Positions 1 to 7,649 of a stretch of DNA of 64,000 nt are shown here, one piece after another. Numbering within the stretch: the stretch's first letter is position 1; each line of letters begins with the position of its first letter. The notes below the pieces were generated by a model that saw nothing but the letters and a program-made list of their open reading frames with translations, did not search any database and had not been told where the DNA came from. Position numbers and translations under genes: made by a program. The DNA comes from Rhizobium sp. Root1212 (GTDB taxonomy: Bacteria; Pseudomonadota; Alphaproteobacteria; Rhizobiales; Rhizobiaceae), in the NCBI RefSeq assembly GCF_001424985.1, contig NZ_LMDA01000003.1:1-64000 (forward strand), read 5' to 3'.

Positions 1-178
1 CGAAGAAGGCATGACCATGCTGTGCGTGACCCACGAAATGGGCTTTGCCCGCCAGGTCGCAAACCGCGTGATCTTCATGGACCAGGGCCAGATCGTCGAA
101 CAGAACTCGCCGGCCGAATTCTTCGACAATCCGCAGCACGAGCGCACCCGGCTGTTCCTCAGCCAGATCCTGCACTAA
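1..178 (+). CDS. Polar amino-acid ABC transporter ATP-binding protein, 3' end only
   Basis: This is the last 58 codons of an ABC transporter ATPase; the 5' part lies outside the window. The reading frame begins at base 2 and stops with TAA at 176-178. It shows the H-loop context (VTHEMGFA), followed by the RVIFMDQGQIVE strand and the FFDNPQHERT segment typical of the GlnQ/AapP polar amino-acid importer family. The ending SQILH resembles AapP of the rhizobial general L-amino-acid permease, but with so little sequence that assignment is a guess. The protein would energise uptake at the inner membrane. It converges with the caspase gene on the other strand, with a strong hairpin between them. 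Confidence 0.85.
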   Translation, partial: EEGMTMLCVTHEMGFARQVANRVIFMDQGQIVEQNSPAEFFDNPQHERTRLFLSQILH

Positions 179-202
179 GCACTATTTTTCCGGCGACGGA
201 CG

Positions 203-234
203 AAACAAGCCCCGCCTCACGGCGGGGCTTGTTT
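203..234. terminator. Perfect 14-bp hairpin between convergent genes
   Basis: AAACAAGCCCCGCC at 203-216, loop TCAC, and its exact reverse complement at 221-234. A T-rich stretch (gcgttt) follows on the plus strand. It lies between the stop of the transporter ATPase and the stop of the convergent caspase gene, so it probably terminates both transcripts. Confidence 0.85.
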
Positions 235-253
235 GCGTTTGGGGCCATCCGTG

Positions 254-1942
254 TCAATCGATGCGGTATTTCAGCGTGCCGGCATACCAGAGGGTGCCGC
301 GGTTCTCGGTATCGCCAGTCCAGACCTTGCGCAGCCGCGCGACGATATCGCTTAGCGCCTCACGCGCCTTGACCGGCTCGGACAGGCCGTTTTCCTTGGG
401 CGCAACGGGGGTGAGATCGACGTCATCCTCGACGACGACCGCGACGAGCATGTTTTCGCCCTCACCTTCCGCCTCGAAATCGAAGCCGTAATAGGCATCC
501 GGGATCGTCAGCGGCTGGCCGGCCGTCAGAGGCGTGATCTTCCGGGCAAGTGTGTTCGGGAAGATCTGCGTCGCCATGCCCTTGCCATCGACATCCAGCA
601 GCACCAACTGGCCGTCGTGGCGACTGGTGACGGAGATGGTAAAGGCTTCTCCCGATTTGAGGTCCGGGCCGGGATGGAGGCTAACGGAGACATCGCCGGT
701 ATCGCCACGGCCGAGGATATCGCCAACATTCGAGAGCGGATCGGCGGCGACATAAACAGGCGCGACAGCAGCGTCCGTTTTCACCTCTTCATAAGCGGAT
801 TCCGGCTTTTCCTGTTTGGGTGTTTCCACGACCGGTTCAGGCTTAACGACAGCCGTTCCCAAAGCCTCCGGCGTCGTCTCAAGCTGCGGATCGATGCCGT
901 CGCAGGCTTCCTGCGCCTCACAATAGACCTTCGATTCGCGGGTGACGTAGTCCAGCAGTTCGGCATTGCTGATCAGGCCGTTGGCATTGCCATCGGACGT
1001 TTCCGGCCGGTAGCCATCCACGAAAGCCTCAGTGAAAACGCCATGCCGCTCCTCTATCGGCAGCCGCACATCGTCCCAGGCCACCTGATAGGGTGCCGCG
1101 GCACTCCAGACCGTTACGCCGGCCTCGGCCAGCGCCTGCGGCTTGTCGACCACGCCGAGATCGATGCGCAGGCCGCGTGTCGCAGGCTTCTTCACAGCCG
1201 CGAACGGGCGGGGAAGATAGCGCGCGCCCTTCAGCCCCGACACCGCCTGCGGCGACAGCGAACGCGAGATCGTGCCGGAATGGCAGGCATCAATGACCAC
1301 GGTCACGGCCCTGCCCTTCATCTCCGCGATCAGCGGCTCCAGTTCGTCGTCGAGGATGACGTTCGTCCAGTCCTCGTCGCCGGCTTTCAGGTCATAGGTC
1401 GAGATCGCCTCGTCCATGCCGTCTTCCTCGTCGCCGCTTTCATCCTTCACCTGCAGGCCGTGGCCGGAAAAATAGAGGAAAACGCGGTCGCCGGGCTTCG
1501 TTCCTTCGATCAGCCATTCCCTGATCGACGACAGGATGGCCGCTTTCGTCGCCTGCTGGTCGGTCAGCAGACGTATGCCATTCGACTTGAAGCCGAGCTT
1601 GTCGGTCAGAAGGCCGGAAATCGCCTTCACGTCGTTTTTCGGACCGTGAAGGAACATATCCTCCGGCAGGTTTTCGTAAGTGCCGATACCGATGACCAGC
1701 GCGCGATCCGCGGCTAGGACCGTTGAGCTGAGGAAGCCGGCCAGAATAGCCAAAGCCGCCGCATAGGTTCGGAAAGCTGCCGCGCACTTTCCCTTCTCCC
1801 CCGCGGGGAGAAGGTGGCTCGAAGAGCCGGATGAGGGGGAAGGCCGGCTCGGAATATCAGGGGATGCCCCCTCATCCGCCCTTTGGGCACCTTCTCCCCG
1901 CTGGAGAGAAGAGAAAGCAAGCATCGCCTTCAGGAAACCCAT
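254..1942 (-). CDS. Exported caspase-family (C14) cysteine protease with EF-hand-like loop and DUF4384-like tail
   Basis: A 562-residue protein. The caspase fold begins at RALVIGIGTYEN; the catalytic pair is His161 (YFSGHG) and Cys220 (VVIDACHSG). A canonical EF-hand loop pattern (D-x-N-x-N-G-x-I-x-x-x-E) lies at 317-328, after the protease domain. Roughly residues 418-520 resemble DUF4384 (DGQLVLLDVDGKG followed by IFPN). The start is ATG 1942, which overlaps the upstream TGA as TGATG; GTG 1945 is equally possible and better spaced from GAGGG. Odd point: codons of about residues 11-51 are a palindromic repeat (1787-1917), so the hydrophobic signal segment (AAALAILAGFLSS) begins only near residue 60. 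A TTG at 1753 could give a shorter product. It is the last gene of the cluster. The substrate is unknown; export is inferred from the signal segment. Confidence 0.85.
   Translation of the reverse strand: MGFLKAMLAFSSLQRGEGAQRADEGASPDIPSRPSPSSGSSSHLLPAGEKGKCAAAFRTYAAALAILAGFLSSTVLAADRALVIGIGTYENLPEDMFLHGPKNDVKAISGLLTDKLGFKSNGIRLLTDQQATKAAILSSIREWLIEGTKPGDRVFLYFSGHGLQVKDESGDEEDGMDEAISTYDLKAGDEDWTNVILDDELEPLIAEMKGRAVTVVIDACHSGTISRSLSPQAVSGLKGARYLPRPFAAVKKPATRGLRIDLGVVDKPQALAEAGVTVWSAAAPYQVAWDDVRLPIEERHGVFTEAFVDGYRPETSDGNANGLISNAELLDYVTRESKVYCEAQEACDGIDPQLETTPEALGTAVVKPEPVVETPKQEKPESAYEEVKTDAAVAPVYVAADPLSNVGDILGRGDTGDVSVSLHPGPDLKSGEAFTISVTSRHDGQLVLLDVDGKGMATQIFPNTLARKITPLTAGQPLTIPDAYYGFDFEAEGEGENMLVAVVVEDDVDLTPVAPKENGLSEPVKAREALSDIVARLRKVWTGDTENRGTLWYAGTLKYRID
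1787..1917. repeat. RIME-type palindromic repeat lying inside a coding sequence
   Basis: Two inverted halves of about 50 bp. The left half reads cccgcggggagaaggt (around 1799-1815) and runs to gatgaggggg (1831-1840); the right half is its imperfect reverse complement (ccccctcatccg to cttctccccg, 1866-1900). Imperfect arms extend to CTTTC at 1787 and GAAAG at 1917. The sequence style matches the rhizobial intergenic mosaic elements (RIME). Here it is not intergenic: it sits between the start codon and the signal-peptide region of the second caspase gene and keeps the frame open. Confidence 0.85.
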
Positions 1943-3474
1943 CACAGCTTTTCCCTCGTATAGAGGGGCTGGATCGCCACCGCCGTATCCGTGCCATCGA
2001 GGCGTGACAGAAGCACCTGTAGCAGGTCCGCCGCATCCACCCGTTTCTGCGCCAGAAGGGCTGCGATGGCGTCGATCGGCTCGTTGGTGGAAATCGCCAC
2101 CAGATGATCGGCCCCGAAGGGCTCGACAACCTCCAGATCCGTGAGCTTGAAGACATGGCTTTCTGTGCCTTCAGCCTGCACGTCGAGCAGTTGGACTTCG
2201 CCGGTATTGGCAAGATTGAAAACGATCATGTTGTGGTAGCGGCTGGCCGGCGCTTCGAAGGCGATCCGGTCGCCCTTGGCATAGATGTCTTTTTGTGGCG
2301 CAAGCGAGACCTCGCCGGGATTGCGGCTGGCGAGAACCTTCAGAAAATCGAGCAGCACGAATTTATCGACCACGCCCTGAATGCTTTTATCATCGACGTG
2401 CTCGCCCGCCACATCGCCATTCGGCGTGTAGAAAACACCGCTGGCGGCATCCCAGCGATAGGGCACGCCGGAGCCGCCGACATGCTGTAGCGTCGCCGTC
2501 GCGCCGCCCGCATCGAGCGCCAGCCGGTCCTGCCAGCCAAGCTCGGCTGCCTTCTTCCCCGCCTGCCCCTCGACCTTTGCCGTGCCGCCCGCTCCGATCG
2601 GCAACATCAGTTCATCGGCGGAGCGCGGAAGTTGCGGCGTGAAATTCGGCACCTGCAAGGCTTCCGACTGATGCTTCACATTGGCGAAGACATAGTCTTC
2701 CAGCTCGACACGCGAAATCTTCCCATCGCCGTTGCGATCGGCCGCACCTTCAACGGCGCGCGCAAAACTCCAGCTCAGCGCACCGCGCGGCTCACCCTCG
2801 ATGATCACCTCCGGCGATGGCTGGCTTTCGAGCGATGCGGCCAGCATCGTCACCTCGCGGAAATTCGCCTCACGGATCGCGGCACCGCTCGACGCCTCCT
2901 CAGAAGGCGGAGCAAGCTTGACCGTGACAGCCGGCGCCAGCCGCGTCTTGCCCGTAAAGGAGCGGCTCATGCCGCCGGAATGGCAGCTGTCGGAGACGAA
3001 CAACACCCGCACGCCCCTGGCTTCGGCTTCCGAAAACCAGGCGTTCAGCTCATTATCGACGATGATCTCGTTTTCGGTTTCCGCAGCCCTTGCCCGGTCG
3101 AAGCCCGGCAATTGCAGGAATTCGTCGAGCCCGTCCTCCTCGTCGCCCGCTACCAGCTCCGGCATCTGCGAGCCATGACCGGCATAGGTGAGGATGATCG
3201 TGTCGCCCGCCTGAGAATCGGAAACCAGCTTGTTCCAGCCGGCGCGGATATCATCCTTGCGCGCCTGCGTATCATAAAACGTCAGAAGCTCGGCAATACC
3301 GGCTTTCTGCAGCGCACCCGCGACATCCTGCGCATCCTTGACCGCGCCTTCGAGGTTCACCTCATGTGGATAGGCATCGATGCCGATGATAAGGGCGCGG
3401 GTCGCCGCGAGCGCCGTCTGGGACGCGGTCAGGGCCATAAACGCGGAAAGCAAAACGCCACGCAGCATCATCAT
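1942..3474 (-). CDS. Exported caspase-family (C14) cysteine protease with EF-hand-like loop and DUF4384-like tail
   Basis: A 510-residue paralogue of the next gene downstream. It has a signal peptide (LSAFMALTASQTALAA, cut near residue 24) and the caspase fold from RALIIGIDAYP. The catalytic dyad is His100 (TYAGHGS) and Cys164 (SDSCHSGG), with the acidic DEEDGLDEF insert between them. A textbook EF-hand loop is at 246-257 (DRNGDGKISRVE). Residues about 390-490 form a DUF4384-like beta domain. The first ATG overlaps the OmpA-gene stop as ATGA; three consecutive ATG codons follow GGAG, so the third (3468) is also a good start. Translational coupling with both neighbours is likely. The family cleaves after basic or acidic residues in other systems; the substrate here cannot be told. 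Confidence 0.87.
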   Translation of the reverse strand: MMMLRGVLLSAFMALTASQTALAATRALIIGIDAYPHEVNLEGAVKDAQDVAGALQKAGIAELLTFYDTQARKDDIRAGWNKLVSDSQAGDTIILTYAGHGSQMPELVAGDEEDGLDEFLQLPGFDRARAAETENEIIVDNELNAWFSEAEARGVRVLFVSDSCHSGGMSRSFTGKTRLAPAVTVKLAPPSEEASSGAAIREANFREVTMLAASLESQPSPEVIIEGEPRGALSWSFARAVEGAADRNGDGKISRVELEDYVFANVKHQSEALQVPNFTPQLPRSADELMLPIGAGGTAKVEGQAGKKAAELGWQDRLALDAGGATATLQHVGGSGVPYRWDAASGVFYTPNGDVAGEHVDDKSIQGVVDKFVLLDFLKVLASRNPGEVSLAPQKDIYAKGDRIAFEAPASRYHNMIVFNLANTGEVQLLDVQAEGTESHVFKLTDLEVVEPFGADHLVAISTNEPIDAIAALLAQKRVDAADLLQVLLSRLDGTDTAVAIQPLYTREKL

Positions 3475-4367
3475 TGCTCCAGATCGACTTCGACACGGCG
3501 GTTCAGCTGGTTCAAAATCTCTTCGTCATAGGCGCTCGCGTCATCCGGCTTGAACGGTTCGTCCTCACCCTTGCCGATCACCTGCCATGCCCCGTCATAC
3601 CCCTCGGCCACCAGATAATTCGCCAGCGCCTCAGCGCGCGCCACGGAAAGCGTCCGGTTGGAGGCGGCGGTGCCGATCGGGTCGGTGTGGCCTATCAGGG
3701 TGATGGCCTTGGGCTTCACCGATTTCAGGCATTGCGACAGGTCCCTGGCCGATTCGATGCCTTCCGGCGTGAACTCCGCCGTACCGAAGACATAACGCAC
3801 CGGTGTCGCCTTCTTTTTCAGGGAGACGCCGCGATAGGCGACCTTGCAGGCGCCGCGCATGGCGAGTTTCACCGGCTTGGGTGCAGCCAACCGCATCTCC
3901 GTCGCCATGCGGTCGAGACGGGCGATATAGGCGGCGTCCGGCGCCATCCAGTCGGGCGTCAGGGTTCGGTTGTCGCTGTCTTCCAGCGCCATCTGGTAAT
4001 ACCGGGCCGCCGCCTCGTAACCCTTGCGGTCGCGGTTGATATCGCCAAGCGCATCGAGCACCTGCCAGGGGGCCGCCGTTTCGGCGATCACGCCCTGAAG
4101 CTCGCTTTCGAAGCCGGCGAGATTTGCCCCCGCCCCCACGGCCGCCACGATGCGGTTGAAGGTCGCAAGTGCCGCGATCCGGTCGATCAGCGCCACGTCA
4201 TCGGCGCTGCATCCCGCCTTGTCGCCCTCCCCGGCAATGCGTTTCGCCGCTTTTTCGTCACCCGCATTCGTCGCCTCTGCAACCGCGGTCAGCGCAGGGC
4301 ACGCCGCCTGCGCCGCCATGGACGGCAGCGCAAACAGAAGGGCAAGACCCACAAGCTTCAACCTCAT
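3471..4367 (-). CDS. Exported OmpA-domain (peptidoglycan-binding) protein
   Basis: A 298-residue protein with an N-terminal signal peptide (LVGLALLFALPSMAAQA). The middle (about 30-180) is helical and repeats-like, including the segment YEAAARYYQMALEDS, which resembles a TPR helix pair. The C-terminal OmpA/MotB domain (about 190-298) carries the usual elements: ITLIGHTDPIG, the SxARAEA helix and a terminal NRRVEVDL. The family binds peptidoglycan in the periplasm, so the protein probably anchors this gene cluster's products to the cell wall. It starts 13 bases after the cytochrome gene and overlaps the caspase gene by 4 bases, so the three are very likely co-expressed. Confidence 0.88.
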   Translation of the reverse strand: MRLKLVGLALLFALPSMAAQAACPALTAVAEATNAGDEKAAKRIAGEGDKAGCSADDVALIDRIAALATFNRIVAAVGAGANLAGFESELQGVIAETAAPWQVLDALGDINRDRKGYEAAARYYQMALEDSDNRTLTPDWMAPDAAYIARLDRMATEMRLAAPKPVKLAMRGACKVAYRGVSLKKKATPVRYVFGTAEFTPEGIESARDLSQCLKSVKPKAITLIGHTDPIGTAASNRTLSVARAEALANYLVAEGYDGAWQVIGKGEDEPFKPDDASAYDEEILNQLNRRVEVDLEQ

Positions 4368-4380
4368 GCGTCGCTCTCCC

Positions 4381-7300
4381 TCATGGCCTGATCTCGAAGG
4401 TCACGACCTGCAGGCCGCTCGCGCCCTGATCATCCTCGGCCTTTTTCGCCAGATTGATCGCAAGCCCACGTGTCGGCGGCAGATGCGATTGGGCGACGAT
4501 CTGGCGGGCCTGCTCGGCCGTCAGCTTCTGCTCAGCCAGTCCGCCGGCGCGGCAGAAGGCAACCATCGTCTCGGCCGGCGCCGGCGTATCGAAGGTGAGA
4601 TTACCGGTGCCAGCCTGCGGAATGAGCCGCCGCTCGCCCGCCTGCAGCGTGGTATTGCCGATCATCGCATCGGGGATAATCTCGACATTGCCGGTCTCCT
4701 CCACATAAAGCACCTGCAGCTCGCAAGCCTTGTTGGTGCTCAGCTCGAAGGAGAGCTGGTCTCCCACCTTCGCCGTGGTCGAGGCGACATGCAGCGCAAG
4801 CTCCAGCTTACCCTCCTTCTTCGTTTCCTCCTGCCGGTATTCCGGCGTCGCGGCGGCCACCGTCTCCTGTTTCAGGCTCGCCTGCGTGGTGATCGCCTCC
4901 GGGCTTGCGGCAAGCGCGTAACCGTCGGAAAAATGCACCGTCGTCGTATCGAGCGGCTTCAGCTGCATCAGCGGGTGCAGCAGGTTGGCATATTGCTGCT
5001 CCAGTTCCGCGCGCGGGATGGTGCCCCCGGCCTCCAGCGTCGTCACCCAGTCGAGCGCCAGCCGCAGGGTGTCGTTATCCGTTACCTGCTGGACGGCGCG
5101 GGAGAACTCTTCCGGCGTCATGTCGAATTCGGAGGCTAGCGCCGCGAAATCGAGTTCGTCCTCGTATTTATCGGCGAAATAGGTGACGAGTTCGGCGCTG
5201 CCCGGCGCCTGCATGCTTTCGGCACCGCCATCCGGCGTCGGCTGGGTGACGTCGAGCTTCACCAGCGCATCGACGAAGCGCTTGCGGTCCTTGTCATAGG
5301 CCGCATCCAAATCTTCCTGGGAGACATAAAGCTTCAGCAGCAGGTCCTTCTGGTCGCGGTCGAATAGCGTCGAGGTCTGGATATGCTCACGCAGCTGATC
5401 GCGTTTCGAAAGGATGCCGTTGGCATGGCAATCGAAGCAGGAGCGCGCATTGACGATCTCGACGCCCTTGCCGATCGGCCGCTTGCGGAAGGAAACGATC
5501 GTCGTCGGGCCGACATCGAGCTGCTTGCCGGCCGATGTCGAGAGATAGTAGCCCTGCAGCCCGTTGGGCAGCGAGAAGATCATTTCACCGCCGTCATGCA
5601 GGAAGGACTGCAGGCCTGTATCAAGCGGCTCCAGTTCCTTCGGGCCGTGCGGAAAACGCTTCAGCACCTGCCGGCCGACATCGCCGCCGAAATCGTAGGA
5701 TTTCCAGTAATAGCCGCCGAAGGGCATGTCGTGCCGTTCCAGCATGCGGTTGTGATCGGAAACGCCGGAGGAACCATCGGCAAAACCGGCGCGCAGCACT
5801 CTGCCCCGGCGGATATTGTCGTCGACATCGATCTTGAAGCGGCTCTCCAGATCGCGGATGTGCGGCGGCAGTTTCATCAACTGGTTATAGATTCTCGGCT
5901 TCGCCGCATTGGCCATGAACCAGTCGATGCGCATGATCGGCAAAACGCTGTCAGTCTCCTTCGACAGCGCCAGAAGCGAGGCGTCGCTCGCCGGATCGAC
6001 GCCGTAGAAATAATCCTTCACCAGAAACTTGTAATCGTCGCCGGACCATTCCAGATCGCGCAGATCGACCCGCACCAAGAGCCCGTTTGTGCCCTCGACC
6101 TCATGCGGCAGCACCAGTTCGGGGCCGTAGGATAGCGAATTCAAAAGCTTCTTGAAGCCGCCCGCCAGCGTCGGCATGCGCTTCATGAAGGTCTTCTCCT
6201 CCTCGCAGCCCATCATGCCGTTGTACTGGTTGCGGTAGGAGAAATAGCGGACGAACTGGCGGTCGAGCGGATTGACGGTCGAGATATCCTTCAACGCCGC
6301 CTCGATGAAATCGCCATAGGCGAGCATCGGCCGGGTACGCGCCGGCTTGGCGGCTGCCGTTTGCGGCAGGTTGGCGCTGGTGAGCGAGTTGATCCAGTCG
6401 CCCAGCGCCTTGACCTCCTCCTCGCTCGGCCGCTTGCCGAGCGGCATGCGGCCGCTGGTGACGGAGGTGAAGAGACGCGATTTCGCTGCATCGCCCGGAG
6501 TCACGAAGGCCGCGTCGGCGCCGATCGACATCAGGTCGCCGGCCGGATAGCTCCCTTGCGCGCTTTCGCCCGGACCGTGGCAGTTTCGGCAATATTTGCC
6601 GATGAAGGCATCGGCAGCGGATGCCAGCGCGGCATTGTCCCCTTCCAGCGCGGCAGCGGGCGTCGCCTCCTTGCAGACGGCCGTTGCCGATTGCTGGACC
6701 GGCGACGGCGGCTTGACCTCGCGATCGGCCAGGAAAGCGTAGATCGCCGTGCGGTCTGCTTCATTGAGGGCGGAAAGACCGTGCGCCAGGCGCCGCATCA
6801 CCGGATCGGTGATCGGCGATCCCGAGAGCTTCTTGCCCTCTTCGATCAGGCCGGTGGTGAAGACTTCCGGCGAGGCAAGCCCCGCCATGCGCGCCTTGGT
6901 GATATCCGGGGCGACGGCGCCCGTCAGGCCTTTTTCGCCCTCATAGGCGCGCTCCATGTCCAGCCCATAGGTCGTGGTGCGCGGCGTGTGGCATTCGCCG
7001 CAGCCGCCGACATTCTCCACAAGATAGCGCCCGCGTTCCATCTGGTTCTGTTCGCGCGACTGGTATTCCGGCACGGTGAAATGGCTGCGCTTCCACAGCG
7101 TGATCGTCGTCTGCCGGCTGAAGGGGAATGAAATCTCGTGCTCCTTCGATGTCGCATCGGAGGCTTCGAGCGTATCGATATAGGATTTGATATCGAGCAC
7201 ATCCTCGGGCTTCATGCCGCCATAGGAGGTGTAGGGCATCACCGGATAGAGATTGTTGCCCTCCTTGTCCTCGCCGACCATCACGGCATTGAGGAAGCGG

Positions 7301-7623
7301 GCATTCGACCAGCCGCCAATGCCGTTCACATGCGGCGAGATATTCGGCGCATAGAAGGTGCCGATGGCGGTTTGCATCTCCATGCCGCCGGAAAGCAGCT
7401 CGGTGTTTTCGCCGGAGCCGTGGCAGGCGCCGCAGCCGGCGGCGTTGAAGAGATATTTACCGTTTTCGACATTCGCCTTGTAGCCGGTAAAGGCATCGTC
7501 GGCGAAGCGGTCGCGCGCCGAGGCTACCGCGGGACAGAGCAGGCTTGCGCCCAGCGCCAATGCGAAGCCGAGGACGGCAAATCGCGGCGTACCCATCTTC
7601 GCTTCATGGCCGATGTCGTGCAT
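4381..7623 (-). CDS. Exported tetra-heme cytochrome c of 1080 residues with DUF4384-like C-terminus
   Basis: The signal peptide ends near residue 36 (LLCPAVASA). Four CxxCH heme sites are seen: Cys64-His68, Cys208-His212, Cys345-His349 and Cys729-His733. The first two lie in tandem domains resembling the cytochrome subunit of membrane alcohol dehydrogenases (NGKYLFNAAGC, ERGRYLVENVGGC). The third is a compact cytochrome c with Met in GRMPLGKRPS. A region of about 300 residues (430-720) of no family I recognise precedes the fourth heme. Residues about 938-1080 resemble the DUF4384 tails of the two caspases. The start ATG 7623 has GGGAGG at good spacing; an ATG at 7653 overlapping the upstream stop would add ten residues. 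The open frame continues to 7920 but that part lies inside the upstream gene. It likely receives electrons in the periplasm from, or passes them to, the flavocytochrome encoded just upstream. Confidence 0.88.
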   Translation of the reverse strand: MHDIGHEAKMGTPRFAVLGFALALGASLLCPAVASARDRFADDAFTGYKANVENGKYLFNAAGCGACHGSGENTELLSGGMEMQTAIGTFYAPNISPHVNGIGGWSNARFLNAVMVGEDKEGNNLYPVMPYTSYGGMKPEDVLDIKSYIDTLEASDATSKEHEISFPFSRQTTITLWKRSHFTVPEYQSREQNQMERGRYLVENVGGCGECHTPRTTTYGLDMERAYEGEKGLTGAVAPDITKARMAGLASPEVFTTGLIEEGKKLSGSPITDPVMRRLAHGLSALNEADRTAIYAFLADREVKPPSPVQQSATAVCKEATPAAALEGDNAALASAADAFIGKYCRNCHGPGESAQGSYPAGDLMSIGADAAFVTPGDAAKSRLFTSVTSGRMPLGKRPSEEEVKALGDWINSLTSANLPQTAAAKPARTRPMLAYGDFIEAALKDISTVNPLDRQFVRYFSYRNQYNGMMGCEEEKTFMKRMPTLAGGFKKLLNSLSYGPELVLPHEVEGTNGLLVRVDLRDLEWSGDDYKFLVKDYFYGVDPASDASLLALSKETDSVLPIMRIDWFMANAAKPRIYNQLMKLPPHIRDLESRFKIDVDDNIRRGRVLRAGFADGSSGVSDHNRMLERHDMPFGGYYWKSYDFGGDVGRQVLKRFPHGPKELEPLDTGLQSFLHDGGEMIFSLPNGLQGYYLSTSAGKQLDVGPTTIVSFRKRPIGKGVEIVNARSCFDCHANGILSKRDQLREHIQTSTLFDRDQKDLLLKLYVSQEDLDAAYDKDRKRFVDALVKLDVTQPTPDGGAESMQAPGSAELVTYFADKYEDELDFAALASEFDMTPEEFSRAVQQVTDNDTLRLALDWVTTLEAGGTIPRAELEQQYANLLHPLMQLKPLDTTTVHFSDGYALAASPEAITTQASLKQETVAAATPEYRQEETKKEGKLELALHVASTTAKVGDQLSFELSTNKACELQVLYVEETGNVEIIPDAMIGNTTLQAGERRLIPQAGTGNLTFDTPAPAETMVAFCRAGGLAEQKLTAEQARQIVAQSHLPPTRGLAINLAKKAEDDQGASGLQVVTFEIRP

Positions 7624-7649
7624 CGTCTCCCTCCCGTCCCTGACTTTGC

